Shown: one piece after another, positions 51,283 through 60,701 of the stretch
How positions within the stretch are numbered: position 1 is the stretch's first letter
Layout of the letters: every line of letters begins with the position of its first letter
Origin: JBCCGR01 sp039029195
GTDB taxonomy: Bacteria; Pseudomonadota; Alphaproteobacteria; Rhizobiales; Rhizobiaceae
DNA length: 64,000 nucleotides
Reading direction: 5' to 3'
Assembly (NCBI GenBank): GCA_039029195.1
Contig: JBCCGR010000002.1
Span: 186,001-250,000, forward strand
Notes under the pieces: model-generated
What the model was told of the DNA's origin: nothing
Seen by the model: the letters and a program-made list of their open reading frames with translations, nothing else
Databases searched by the model: none
Translations under genes and position numbers: made by a program

Positions 51283-53190
51283 ATGGACGTCAAACTTGAG
51301 ACAGCACAGAAAGTACCGGCGCAACGCACCGTGCACGGTATTTCGATCAATGCCGATCTGACGACAGGGCCGTATTTCATCGATGGTTGCGACACGCTTC
51401 CGAAACTCTTTCGCAATCGTTGCGAAGCGTTGGGTGAGCGCACCGCCCATCGCGAAAAGGACTATGGCATCTGGTTGTCCTACTCCTGGGCAGACTATTA
51501 CCGCCATGCAAAGCTGATTGGTCTCGGGCTTTTGTCGCTCGGCCTGAAACGGGGAGAAGTGGTTTCCATTCTGTCGGAAGACAATAAGGAATGGATCTAT
51601 TGCGACCTGGGGATTCAGAGCGTCGGCGGAATTGGGTCTGGTGTTTACACCACAGACTCCGCTGCCCAACTCAAATATCTGGTCAACGATTCCGACAGCC
51701 GATTCCTGTTTCTGGAAAATGACGAGCAACTCGATAAATACCTCGAAGTTGCCGATGAAATGCCTGGTCTGACCAAGGCAATTGTGTTCGACCGGGAGGG
51801 TCTGCACGACTACCAGAACGACAATGTCATTTTTCTTGATGAACTTTATGCTCTGGGGCGGGAGTTTGAAAAACAAAACCCGAACCGGTTCGAAGAAGAA
51901 ATAAACAAGTCGGATCCGGACGATATTTGCGTTCTGGTTTACACCTCCGGCACCACCGGTCAGCCCAAAGGGGCAATGATCACCCACAGTAACATTGTCT
52001 ACTCCTTGTCATCCGGCCTGATTGGTGCCCCGACATTCGAAACGGACGAGCAAATCTGCTTCTTGCCGTTGTGTCACATTCTGGAGCGTCTGTTTTCCGG
52101 TTTCGCTCCACTTGCCTCAAAGGCAACACTGAACTTCGCCGAAAGCCCGGAAACGGTGTTCGACAATCTTCAGGAAGTCAGTCCGCACACATTTGTTGCC
52201 GTGCCGAGGCTTTGGGAAAAGATCTACTCACGGGTGACCATTCTGGTGGGTGACGCCTCTCCGCTGCAACGCTGGGCGTTCAACAAGGCAATAGCGGCGG
52301 GACGCGGAAAGGCGGCATGCGAATTGGCCGGTGATCCCGTGCCATCCGGTGTGATGACCAGTTATAAGATCTGGGATGCGCTCGTATTGAAAAATCTCCG
52401 GCGCATGATCGGCATGGACCGTATGCGGCGTGCCGGCACAGGGGCTGCACCAATTTCGCCGGAACTTCTGGAATGGTTCGCCGCAATCGGTGTTCCTGTT
52501 CTCGAAGGCTATGGCATGACGGAATCCGGCGGCGTCATGACCTACAACACGTTTGATGACAACAAGGTCTCGACCGTTGGACCTGTGGTCGAGGGAGCGG
52601 AGGTCCGCATCGCGCCCGATGGTGAAATACAGTATCGCGGCGGCAATGTATTCAAGGGCTACTGGAACAAGCCTGAGAAAACCGAAGAAACCTTCACCGA
52701 AGACGGCTGGCTTAAAACCGGTGACGTAGGTCATATCGACAATTCCGGCTATGTATCGATTACCGGGCGATTGAAGGACATCATCATTACGGCAGGCGGT
52801 AAGAACATCACGCCCGCCGAAATCGAGAACAAGCTGAAGTTCTCGTCCTTCATCTCAGACGCGGTCATCATCGGTGACAAACGCAAATACCTCACCGCGT
52901 TAATCATGATTGATCAGGAGAACGTGGAGAAGTTTGCGCAGGACCGCAGAATTCCGTTCAATGATTTTGCGTCGCTCTGCGCGCGCAAGGAAGTTCAGGA
53001 GCTGATCGGTTCCGTGATCGAAGAGGTGAACAAGGACTTCGCACGGGTGGAAACCATCAAGGATTTTCGGTTGATCGACGTCCTTTTGACGGCGGAAGAT
53101 GAGGAACTGACGGCAACAATGAAGCTAAAGCGTGGCTTTGTTGAAAAGAAGCACAAAACGCTGATTGATTCGATGTATGGCGGATCGTGA
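51283..53190 (+). CDS. AMP-forming acyl-CoA ligase inside the liv cluster
   Basis: A 635-residue ANL-superfamily ligase of the long-chain type. VYTSGTTGQPKGAMITH is the AMP-binding P-loop, VLEGYGMTESGG the A5 motif, LKTGDVGHIDNSGYV the hinge-side motif and GGKNITPAEIEN the C-terminal lysine region. It activates a carboxylic acid with ATP and CoA. Its place between livF and livK suggests it acts on the imported substrate. GGAGG lies 11 bases before the ATG. Chain length or aromatic preference cannot be read from sequence. Confidence 0.9.
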   Translation: MDVKLETAQKVPAQRTVHGISINADLTTGPYFIDGCDTLPKLFRNRCEALGERTAHREKDYGIWLSYSWADYYRHAKLIGLGLLSLGLKRGEVVSILSEDNKEWIYCDLGIQSVGGIGSGVYTTDSAAQLKYLVNDSDSRFLFLENDEQLDKYLEVADEMPGLTKAIVFDREGLHDYQNDNVIFLDELYALGREFEKQNPNRFEEEINKSDPDDICVLVYTSGTTGQPKGAMITHSNIVYSLSSGLIGAPTFETDEQICFLPLCHILERLFSGFAPLASKATLNFAESPETVFDNLQEVSPHTFVAVPRLWEKIYSRVTILVGDASPLQRWAFNKAIAAGRGKAACELAGDPVPSGVMTSYKIWDALVLKNLRRMIGMDRMRRAGTGAAPISPELLEWFAAIGVPVLEGYGMTESGGVMTYNTFDDNKVSTVGPVVEGAEVRIAPDGEIQYRGGNVFKGYWNKPEKTEETFTEDGWLKTGDVGHIDNSGYVSITGRLKDIIITAGGKNITPAEIENKLKFSSFISDAVIIGDKRKYLTALIMIDQENVEKFAQDRRIPFNDFASLCARKEVQELIGSVIEEVNKDFARVETIKDFRLIDVLLTAEDEELTATMKLKRGFVEKKHKTLIDSMYGGS

Positions 53191-53233
53191 CCAATTTAGA
53201 ACGTTAATCAGGTACCAAAGTGGAGGAAACACT

Positions 53234-54391
53234 ATGAAATCCAGACTGATGATGACAGCAGCAGCCGCCGCACTTGCGGTTGCGGGATCTGCTCACGCTG
53301 AGCAGGGCGTGACGGACACCGAAGTTCTGCTCGGCTCGAACAATGACCTGTCCGGTCCGTTCGCCGCGTTCGGCGCTCCCGCTGTGAAGGCTGCACAGCT
53401 TTACTTTGACGATATCAACGCCGCTGGTGGCGTGCACGGCCGCAAGATCCGTTACATCGTGGAAGATCATGCCTATCAGATGCCAAAGGCAATCGCCGGC
53501 ATGAACAAGCTGATCAACTCCGACAAAGTGTTTGCAATGTTCCAGTCGCTTGGAACACCAATGAACATTGCGGCGTTCAAGCTTCAGGATGCCAAGAAAA
53601 TTGCCAACGTGTCACCGCTTTCCGGTGCACGGCAGATGCTTCAGGATCCGATCGCCTACAAATATGCGGGCACATCATCCTACTATGAGCATATCCATGC
53701 AGGGGTGAAACTGCTCTCTGGCCAAAAGGGCCACAAGGTGGTTTGCGCCATGTATCTTCCAACCGACTTCGGCAAGGAAATTCAGCAGGGTGCGGTGGAT
53801 GCGGCCAAGAAAAATGGCCTGGAGTTCAAGGCTGAAACAACCCATAAGCCCGATGAAACTGACTTCGTCGGCTCACTTTCCAAACTGAAAGCGGAAGGTT
53901 GCCAGCTCATCACAATGGCGCTGACAGTTCGCCAGACAATCACCGCTTACGCCACCGCCCGTAAGATCGGCTGGACCGATGCAGACTTTATCTCTTCTTC
54001 TGCAGGCTTCCACACCGTCATGGCCAAAGTGCCAGGTGGCGTCACCGAAGGTCTTTACGCTGCAGCTGGTTGGGCTGACATTCTGGCGCGCGCCAGCGAC
54101 CCCAAAGTTGCCGCATGGATGAAGAAATACACCGAAGCATCCGGCGAACAGCTTCCCGGAACAGGTGCACTGCTTGGTCGCTCCGCTGCTGAAGCAATCG
54201 TGAAAGCGCTGGAAGCCGCCGGTAAGGACCTTAACGCAGATTCCTTCCGCAAAGGCATGGAGTCCCTGAACTACTATGACGTGTTCCTGGACAACCAGAT
54301 TTCCTACGGCCCGGACGATCATCAGGGTGCGGATCCGGTTGTGATTTCTGTCATCAAGGACGGCAATTGGACCGAAATCGGCCGCGAATAA
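53234..54391 (+). CDS. livK: Branched-chain-type ABC transporter substrate-binding protein LivK
   Basis: A 385-residue periplasmic binding protein. The signal peptide ends near AGSAHA-EQG (about residue 22). VLLGSNNDLSGPFAAFG and KAAQLYFDDINAAGGVHGRKI are the type I periplasmic fold N-terminus. The start at 53234 has GGAGG 7 bases upstream; an earlier frame start would lie inside the ligase gene. It captures the cluster's substrate. A strong terminator follows, ending the operon. Confidence 0.93.
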   Translation: MKSRLMMTAAAAALAVAGSAHAEQGVTDTEVLLGSNNDLSGPFAAFGAPAVKAAQLYFDDINAAGGVHGRKIRYIVEDHAYQMPKAIAGMNKLINSDKVFAMFQSLGTPMNIAAFKLQDAKKIANVSPLSGARQMLQDPIAYKYAGTSSYYEHIHAGVKLLSGQKGHKVVCAMYLPTDFGKEIQQGAVDAAKKNGLEFKAETTHKPDETDFVGSLSKLKAEGCQLITMALTVRQTITAYATARKIGWTDADFISSSAGFHTVMAKVPGGVTEGLYAAAGWADILARASDPKVAAWMKKYTEASGEQLPGTGALLGRSAAEAIVKALEAAGKDLNADSFRKGMESLNYYDVFLDNQISYGPDDHQGADPVVISVIKDGNWTEIGRE

Positions 54392-54415
54392 GTGGTTGAT
54401 ATCAATCAAAGAGAA

Positions 54416-54438
54416 GGGCGCTTCAAGCGCCCTTTTTT
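54416..54438 (+). terminator. Intrinsic terminator of the liv operon
   Basis: GGGCGCTT/AAGCGCCC forms a tight hairpin followed by TTTTTT, about 25 bases after the livK stop. Confidence 0.95.
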
Positions 54439-54502
54439 GTGCGGAATTTGTTTAAATGATTTAGGCTCCCGATCCTAAACATGCTGACGGGATGAGTATG
54501 AG

Positions 54503-55405
54503 ATGACCCGGTTCACAAGCCACACATTTGCGACCGGCGAAATTGACCTTCATTATATGGAAGGTGGCAAATCCGATGGGCCGCTGCTGTTGTTTCTGCA
54601 CGGATTTCCGGAATATTGGGCCGGTTGGCAACCCGTGATGGAACGTCTTGGCGATGCATATCGTGTTATCGCGCCAGACCAACGCGGCTATGGAAAATCA
54701 TCCATGCCCACCGGTGTAGACGCCTACGAAATCAAGCCGCTGGTTCGGGATATCGTTGCGCTTGGTGATCATGTTTCTCCGGATCAGCCCTTTGTCTTGT
54801 GCGGCCATGATTGGGGTTCCGCCGTTGCCTACTCCTATGCATTTGCATTTCCGAATCGGGTGTCCCGTTTGGTTGTTGCCAACGGTGTGCATCCAATTCC
54901 CTTTCAGAAAGCGCTGTTTGCTGCCGACGATCAGACCAAAGCCAGCCAATATATGAGTTGGTTGCGGGCAGACGGCAGCGAAGCCGCGCTTGCAAAGGAC
55001 GGGTTCGAACTGCTTTTCAACATGTTTGAGAAGTTTTCCACGGCGAACTGGCTGGACGAGGAAACCAAATCCGCCTACCGAGCTGCGTGGGGTGATGAGG
55101 CGCGTGTAGGAGCGATGGTCAACTGGTACCGTGCTTCTTCAATGGTTGTGCCAAAACCGGACGCATCGCCCCGTGAATTGCCGATCACGGATGACATGTT
55201 GGAGCGCTATCGGGTGCGCATGCCACATCTCCTGATCTGGGGCTTGCAAGATGGAGCGTTGCTTCCAGCAACCAATGAGGGGCTGGAGCAATTCTGCGCA
55301 GATCTGAAACGGGTGGAAATTGAAGATGGCAGCCACTGGGTCATACACGAACATCCTGAGCGGGTTGCAGAAGCGATTCGGTCCTGGCTGTCCGATCATT
55401 CCTGA
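54503..55405 (+). CDS. Alpha/beta hydrolase, epoxide hydrolase-like
   Basis: A 300-residue alpha/beta hydrolase. HGFPEYWAGW contains the HGFPE oxyanion motif typical of epoxide hydrolases, and GHDWGSAVAY has Asp as nucleophile rather than Ser. The late GSHWVIHEHPERV gives the catalytic His. Asp-nucleophile members are epoxide hydrolases or haloalkane/haloacetate dehalogenases, and HGFPE favours the former. It lies 22 bases before cysQ and may be co-transcribed with it. Confidence 0.85.
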   Translation: MTRFTSHTFATGEIDLHYMEGGKSDGPLLLFLHGFPEYWAGWQPVMERLGDAYRVIAPDQRGYGKSSMPTGVDAYEIKPLVRDIVALGDHVSPDQPFVLCGHDWGSAVAYSYAFAFPNRVSRLVVANGVHPIPFQKALFAADDQTKASQYMSWLRADGSEAALAKDGFELLFNMFEKFSTANWLDEETKSAYRAAWGDEARVGAMVNWYRASSMVVPKPDASPRELPITDDMLERYRVRMPHLLIWGLQDGALLPATNEGLEQFCADLKRVEIEDGSHWVIHEHPERVAEAIRSWLSDHS

Positions 55406-55427
55406 CCGCTGCAACGGGTTTTGAACT

Positions 55428-56240
55428 ATGTCTACCAAAGCGGTCGATGATCTTTCCAGCCTTATGCATGCGCTGGAGCCTGCTGTTCGCAAGGCTGGTG
55501 AAGCTGTTCAGGAAATCTATGGCCGCATATGTGCTGAGCCCGATATCACCCATCAGACCAAATCCGACGGATCACCGGTCACGGCAGCGGATCAGGCGGC
55601 AGAAGACATTCTGCTTGAGGCAATCGAAAAGCACTGTCCAGGTGTGAGGGTCATCTCTGAGGAAAATGCCGAAAGCCATCGTTTCGAGCCTTCAGATGAC
55701 TTTTTCCTCGTCGATCCACTGGATGGAACGCGGGAGTTTCTAAAGCACGATGGCAAAGGTTGCTTCACGGTCAATCTCGCTCTGATTGTTGAGCGACAGG
55801 CGATTTGCGGGCAGGTGTTCGCGCCCGCGTTAGACCGAATGTTCTGCGGTGTGGTCGGCAAGGGCGCAACGGAAAACGGAACTCAGATAGTCGCAGAAGC
55901 ACCGGTTCCGGGCAGCGAAGTGGCGCTGGTCAGTGTTTCGCATCGCGATCCTCAAACGGATGAGTGGCTGCGCACCCACGCCATCAACGAAACGCGCAGC
56001 GTGGGGTCATCCTTGAAGTTTGCTCTATTGGCGTGCGGCGAAGCGCATCTTTATCCTCGCATGAGTTCAATCATGGAGTGGGATATCGCAGCCGGCCATG
56101 CGGTGCTTGAGGCAGCAGGTGGAAGGGTCGTTGGCCTGAATGGACAGGCCTTGCGATATGGAAATGAAAACTACCGGGCACCATCATTTGTTGCGCATGC
56201 ACCAATGGGTGAACCCGCGGGTGGCAACCGATCAACCTGA
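55428..56240 (+). CDS. cysQ: 3'(2'),5'-bisphosphate nucleotidase CysQ
   Basis: A 270-residue lithium-sensitive-type phosphatase that clears 3'-phosphoadenosine 5'-phosphate from sulfate assimilation. EENAE, DPLDGTREFLKHDG (metal-binding Asp residues) and MEWDIAAGHAVLEAAGG are the family motifs. TKSDGSPVTAADQAAE near residue 45 is also typical. It is convergent with the YafK-like gene, overlapping its last 9 bases. Confidence 0.93.
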   Translation: MSTKAVDDLSSLMHALEPAVRKAGEAVQEIYGRICAEPDITHQTKSDGSPVTAADQAAEDILLEAIEKHCPGVRVISEENAESHRFEPSDDFFLVDPLDGTREFLKHDGKGCFTVNLALIVERQAICGQVFAPALDRMFCGVVGKGATENGTQIVAEAPVPGSEVALVSVSHRDPQTDEWLRTHAINETRSVGSSLKFALLACGEAHLYPRMSSIMEWDIAAGHAVLEAAGGRVVGLNGQALRYGNENYRAPSFVAHAPMGEPAGGNRST

Positions 56241-57410
56241 GGGTCGGGTCTTTGGAACTGCCAGTGAGCCCGCTGGACCAACACCCGTTGGAACTGTAAT
56301 CCCGCCCGTTCCGACCCCTGGCAAAGGGCCATCTTTCGGAACTGGTTTCAAAGTCGCCGCAACCGGATCGGCAGGCTTTTGCTGTTTAGGCTGAGCGACC
56401 AAATCCGATGGTTGCTCGGTTTTTTGGTCCTTGATTTCAGGCTCAACCGGCTTTGGTTCGGGCTTGATCACTTCGATACCGGGCAGTGCAGTGGCTAGTG
56501 TCATCGGCGGCAGCTCGCGCCGATCGCGATCTTCCTTTTTCGCAAGCAGCTTTTCAAAAACATCTGCTTCCTTGCGTTTGACATCCAGATAGGAAAGCGC
56601 AAGTGATTCCGGCATACCAAGGCTTGGGCAGGAGCGGCGCGCGGAGAAACGTTCTCCATCGCGAGCCACAACGTTGAAATTATAACGTTTGCCACACACT
56701 TCGACCCGCGGCGGGATCTTCGTGGCCTCAAAGTGGTCGTAGCCTTCTTTCAGCATTTCCCAGAACGCATAGTTCTTGCTGTCGCGATGCTTGACCATGT
56801 TCTCCGGTGTCATGCGGAACGGGTAGGCCTGAATCTGGAACGACCTTTGTCCGCCGCGAAATGCTTCCCGGGCGAGCGCGTAAATCTCGGAAATCAACTC
56901 ATCCGTCATGGAATAGCACCCAGCGGATGAGCAGGCGCCATGGATCATCAAGTGTGAGCCGGTCCGCCCATGCGAACGGTCGTAGCTGTTGGGAAAGCCC
57001 ATATTGAAGGAAAGGTAATAGGATGAGTTTGGATTCATCAGCGCCGGGGTTACATGATAGAACCCCTCAGGAGCCTGACGGTCCCCTTCCTTGTGCTTGG
57101 GTCCCAGCTTACCCGACCATTTGCAAATCTCGTAGGATTTTAGCAGATCGTAGCGGCCGGTCGATTTGCGTTTCCAAACCTCTAGCGTGTCTTCTTCCTT
57201 GAAGATGCGGATCATGATCGGGGAGCGCGAACCCATGCCCTTTGCCCGCATTGTGCCTTTCAGACGCTCGGGAATAGGGCGTTCGGCTTTGGGAAACGCA
57301 CCATCAAGCCCGTCCTGGCAGGCCGCGAGCGGGACCAAAACGGCAGATGCCAGCAAAATTCTGCGGGCAGAGAACAGCATGCGTTTGGATTGCGCAATCA
57401 GGCTCGACAT
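56232..57410 (-). CDS. YafK-like L,D-transpeptidase lipoprotein
   Basis: A 392-residue lipoprotein with a lipobox ending LAAC (Cys near residue 31). The YkuD-type domain (about 60-240) contains HLMIHGACSSAGCYSM, with the catalytic His and Cys; Cys and the preceding SAG match the YafK branch that acts on Braun-type links. The last 100 or so residues are rich in Pro, Lys, Glu and Val and probably unstructured. I chose the ATG at 57410; the frame is open to 57437. Its exact reaction, cross-link formation or release of a linked lipoprotein, is not settled by sequence. Confidence 0.85.
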   Translation of the reverse strand: MSSLIAQSKRMLFSARRILLASAVLVPLAACQDGLDGAFPKAERPIPERLKGTMRAKGMGSRSPIMIRIFKEEDTLEVWKRKSTGRYDLLKSYEICKWSGKLGPKHKEGDRQAPEGFYHVTPALMNPNSSYYLSFNMGFPNSYDRSHGRTGSHLMIHGACSSAGCYSMTDELISEIYALAREAFRGGQRSFQIQAYPFRMTPENMVKHRDSKNYAFWEMLKEGYDHFEATKIPPRVEVCGKRYNFNVVARDGERFSARRSCPSLGMPESLALSYLDVKRKEADVFEKLLAKKEDRDRRELPPMTLATALPGIEVIKPEPKPVEPEIKDQKTEQPSDLVAQPKQQKPADPVAATLKPVPKDGPLPGVGTGGITVPTGVGPAGSLAVPKTRPSG

Positions 57411-57718
57411 TGAAACAGCAAACTCTTCTTTCAACAATCCAACGACGGTTCAGGTCAGTTCTAACTGCCAGCGCCACTCAATGCTGCCAATTTGGCGGGA
57501 TTGGGGCCAGTTTCAAGAGCTAGTGTTTAGTGGTTTACAATGTCTTACGACAAGGTGGTTGGAGTTCACATTCGCGCGAATTCGAAAGAGTTGAACAGGG
57601 TCATTTTTCGATTGATTTGATGTGGTAATATCGCCTGATCTGCATTCATTTGCTAGTTCAAGAACATTGCAACCATTGCACAGGATCATGCGGGCACCCA
57701 TATTGATTGGTGGAGAGC
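57411..57718. other. Divergent intergenic region YafK-like / DUF1232
   Basis: A gap of 308 bases that must hold both promoters. A perfect GCCAA-T-TTGGC palindrome lies at 57486-57496. The middle (57600-57660) is AT-rich. No credible small gene is visible, and I could not fix -35/-10 pairs with confidence. Confidence 0.45.
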
Positions 57719-58135
57719 ATGATGAAACAATCTAAAATTGTTGAAATTCTGGAGCCCGGCTCGCTGGAAGAGCAATCCAAGCGAGAAACCCGTGTTCGGG
57801 AGAAATTCTGGCTTACTCTGCGCCGAGCGGCTCGCCAGATTCCCCAAATTGAAGAGTTTGTCGCATCCTATTATTGTGCGCTCGACCCAAAGACGCCGGG
57901 ACGGGTTCGCGGCATCCTGTTGGCAGCGCTGGCCTATTTCGTGCTTCCCCTTGATCTGTTCCCAGACTTTCTGGCGATGGTTGGCTTCTCGGACGATGTT
58001 GCTGTGATCACGGCCGCAATTGCCGCCGTCAAGAGCAACATCACAGACGGTCACCGTGAGGCGGCCCGTCAGGCGTTGAGTGATGAAGAAGAGGAGCCGG
58101 TTGATATGCCTCGTGAGGCAGAACCGGCTCAATAG
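57719..58135 (+). CDS. DUF1232 (YkvA) membrane protein
   Basis: A 138-residue protein. The DUF1232 core (about residues 60-105) contains LLAALAYFVLPLDLFPDFL and the following GFSDDVAVITAAI, a conserved Pro/Asp-rich hydrophobic pattern. The N-terminus is basic and the C-terminus acidic. The function is unknown. The ATG at 57719 has GGAG a few bases upstream. It is convergent with the quinone reductase gene, with a gap of 3 bases. Confidence 0.85.
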   Translation: MMKQSKIVEILEPGSLEEQSKRETRVREKFWLTLRRAARQIPQIEEFVASYYCALDPKTPGRVRGILLAALAYFVLPLDLFPDFLAMVGFSDDVAVITAAIAAVKSNITDGHREAARQALSDEEEEPVDMPREAEPAQ

Positions 58136-58138
58136 CCG

Positions 58139-59119
58139 TTATTCAGCAACCCGGATCAGCACCTTGCCCTTGACCTGACGTGCTGCAATTTTTTCCAGTG
58201 CCTGTTGGGTCTCCGCCAACGGGAAAATGCTGTCCACGTGTGGTTTGAGCGAGCCATCTCCCAACCATGAAATCAGTTGATCGATGTTCTGGGCGTTTTG
58301 CTCCCGTTCCCGCATTGTGAATGCGCCCCAAAACACACCGCGCAAATCGGCTCCTTTCAGCAGAGCGAGATTGAGCGGAATTTTGGGAATGGGTCCCGCT
58401 GCAAATCCAATCACCAGATAGCGGCCCTTCCATCCCATGGAACGAAAGGCCGGTTCGGCCAATTCACCGCCGACGGGATCGTAAAGCACGTCAACGCCAT
58501 TGCCTTTTGTCAGTTCTTTCAGGCGTGTTTTGAGGTCTTCCGTGGCGTAATTGATGCCTTCATCAGCGCCGCATTCCTTCGCGAACTCAATTTTCTCATC
58601 ACTGGACGCACAGGCAATCACGCGCGCGCCCATCAGTTTTCCAAGTTCAACCGCCGCCTGGCCGACTCCTCCCGATGCGCCGAGCACAGCCAGGGTTTCT
58701 CCGGGTTTGAGTTCTCCGCGATCTTTCAGGCCGTGATAGGACGTACCATACGTCACCATCAGGCAGGCGGCGTCTTCGTCGCTGACATGGTCTGGAATTG
58801 GAAACAGGCTGATTTCGGGAGCGGCAATCAGCTCGCGCAGACAGCCGCTTTGAACCGATCCGCAGACCCGATCACCGGGCTTGAATTTGGTAACACCTTC
58901 TCCAACAGTTTCCACCACGCCGGCAAGTTCGGAAGCAGGTGAAAAAGGACGCGGCGGTTTGAACTGATACTTGTCCTCAATGATGAGACAATCGAAGAAA
59001 TTCAGCGCTGCGACATTGACCCGAACGATGACTGCACCCTTCTCGACCTTGGGTGCGGGAACGTCTTCCAGCGTAAGGGTTGAAGGTGGACCCGGTGTAT
59101 GGGAAAGAATCGCTCGCAT
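58139..59119 (-). CDS. NADPH:quinone oxidoreductase family protein (MDR)
   Basis: A 326-residue medium-chain reductase without the catalytic zinc ligands. VNVAALNFFDCLIIEDKY is the N-terminal motif of the quinone reductase branch, and LGASGGVGQAAVELGK is the NADPH loop. It reduces quinones or enones. It is divergent from the SPOUT methyltransferase gene across a 120-base gap. Confidence 0.9.
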   Translation of the reverse strand: MRAILSHTPGPPSTLTLEDVPAPKVEKGAVIVRVNVAALNFFDCLIIEDKYQFKPPRPFSPASELAGVVETVGEGVTKFKPGDRVCGSVQSGCLRELIAAPEISLFPIPDHVSDEDAACLMVTYGTSYHGLKDRGELKPGETLAVLGASGGVGQAAVELGKLMGARVIACASSDEKIEFAKECGADEGINYATEDLKTRLKELTKGNGVDVLYDPVGGELAEPAFRSMGWKGRYLVIGFAAGPIPKIPLNLALLKGADLRGVFWGAFTMREREQNAQNIDQLISWLGDGSLKPHVDSIFPLAETQQALEKIAARQVKGKVLIRVAE

Positions 59120-59239
59120 TCAAAAAGCTCCAGACGGCAGAAAGAGTTGTCGGCTTCTTTGCACCATCTGAGTTTGCAAGTGTAAAGCCGTTTCTTCCCC
59201 AATGCCCTTGGCTCTCGTTCCATAAGGTCACGCAGTTTC

Positions 59240-59809
59240 ATGAAAGCGCGCGGTTATTTCGGTATTGGCGTTGAGGGCATCTCCAAGCCCATGAACTTCG
59301 GAAATCTTTCTCGCACGGCCTATGGTTTCGGGGCGAGCTTTGTGTTCACAGTAGCGCCGGGTCGCCGTATCGATGCGCCGCCATCCGACACCACAAGAAG
59401 CATGGATCACATGCCGTGGTATTCCTACGCCTCGGTGGAGGACATGAGATTGCCGGACGAATGCCGGTTGGTGGGGGTGGAACTGACGGAAGATGCAATT
59501 GAACTCCCCAGTTTCCATCATCCCACACGCGCAGCTTATGTATTGGGACCGGAGGCAGGTTCGCTCTCGCCACAAATGCAGGAGGCTTGCGAGTTCATCG
59601 TGAAGATCCCGACCCTGTTCTGCATCAATGTGGCAACGGCTGGTGCAATCATCATGTACGATCGCGTGCAATCGCTTGGCCGATTTGCTGATCGACCGGT
59701 GCGGGCAGGCGGGCCGGTCGGGCCGATGAAGGAGCACATCCACGGCAAACCCACCTATGAAGGCGGGCAGCGCATTCCGGGTCGAAAGGGCCGCAACCGG
59801 CAGATTTGA
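59240..59809 (+). CDS. TrmH/SpoU-family RNA 2'-O-methyltransferase
   Basis: A 189-residue SPOUT methyltransferase. Motif 1 is NFGNLSRTAYGFGA (about residues 19-32), motif 2 YVLGPEAGSLS (about 98-108) and motif 3 IPTLFCINVATAGAIIMYDR, read here in parts; these form the trefoil knot that binds SAM. The tail is basic and Gly-rich (GGQRIPGRKGRNRQI). Target RNA position is unknown, though the single-domain form resembles TrmL-like enzymes. Confidence 0.88.
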   Translation: MKARGYFGIGVEGISKPMNFGNLSRTAYGFGASFVFTVAPGRRIDAPPSDTTRSMDHMPWYSYASVEDMRLPDECRLVGVELTEDAIELPSFHHPTRAAYVLGPEAGSLSPQMQEACEFIVKIPTLFCINVATAGAIIMYDRVQSLGRFADRPVRAGGPVGPMKEHIHGKPTYEGGQRIPGRKGRNRQI

Positions 59810-60009
59810 TCGCGGTTGACCGGGTGTCGCAGTGGTTTTTTGTGCCAATCAGTGCCACATTCCCGCCGCGATTCTTTATCAATTCGACAGGTTCGGTTTA
59901 CTGTTTGGTAACCCTTGTTAAGGCAGGTTAAGGGCCCGAAAGGTTCAGGGTGGACGGGCCATTCAATCTGCCATTCCAATGACCGACCAAGCGCTATCGG
60001 TGGAACAAT

Positions 60010-60564
60010 ATGACTATGAAAAACCGCGTTTCTGCTGCGGAAATTAAACGCCGTTTCAAGGCCGGAGCGGCAGCATGTGCGCTCGCAACCTCTCTGATTA
60101 TCGTTGGCGGAACTTCCGCCCTGGCGCAGACCCCAAGCAAGATCAATCAATTCAAGGCTTGGGGTGCCTACAGCTACAACGACAATTCCAGCAAGGTCTG
60201 CTACATCCTGTCGATCCCGACGGAAAAGAAGCCTTCAGATCGCGATCATGGCGATGTGTTTTTCCTTGTCAGCCAGAAGCCGGGGCAAAACGTAGCCTAC
60301 GAGCCTCAGGTTGAGGTTGGCTATCCGTTCAAAGAGAATTCCGAAGTTCGCGTGAACATCGACGGTAAAAACTACGTTATGTTCACGAAGGGCAAAAACG
60401 CCTGGATGAAAAACGCCGCTGAAGAACCGGCTCTGGTTTCCAGCATGCGCGCCGGATCAAACATGACGGTGTCAGGCATGTCGCGTCGGGGAACGGAGAC
60501 GTCTTACAACTATTCGCTTTCTGGTGTGACCGCTGCTCTGAAAGAGATCGCCAAGTGTAAGTGA
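60010..60564 (+). CDS. Invasion-associated locus B (IalB) family protein
   Basis: A 184-residue secreted protein. An N-terminal signal (hydrophobic 19-34, likely cleavage after ALAQ) is followed by the IalB domain: FKAWGAYSY, VCYILSIPTEKKPS and GDVFFLVSQKPG. The name comes from a Bartonella locus; the family is widespread in non-pathogenic alphaproteobacteria, so virulence should not be assumed. GGTGGAA lies 5 bases before the ATG. Confidence 0.9.
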   Translation: MTMKNRVSAAEIKRRFKAGAAACALATSLIIVGGTSALAQTPSKINQFKAWGAYSYNDNSSKVCYILSIPTEKKPSDRDHGDVFFLVSQKPGQNVAYEPQVEVGYPFKENSEVRVNIDGKNYVMFTKGKNAWMKNAAEEPALVSSMRAGSNMTVSGMSRRGTETSYNYSLSGVTAALKEIAKCK

Positions 60565-60701
60565 CACGCTTGGTGGTCACTTAGACCATGCAGGGCGGTT
60601 TTTCGCCCACCTCCCTTCATTTTACCGCAAATTGCCGATAAAGAGGCCCGAATTCCGGCGTGAGGCCGGATTTGCGCGCGCAATCTGTCGGAACAAAAAC
60701 C

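Noticed and set aside
51085..51987. Antisense open frame of 300 codons across livF and the acyl-CoA ligase
   Set aside because: It spans two well-supported genes on the other strand and resembles no family.
60010..60564. IalB as evidence of a pathogen
   Set aside because: The family is common in free-living alphaproteobacteria, and nothing else in the window indicates virulence of the Bartonella kind.
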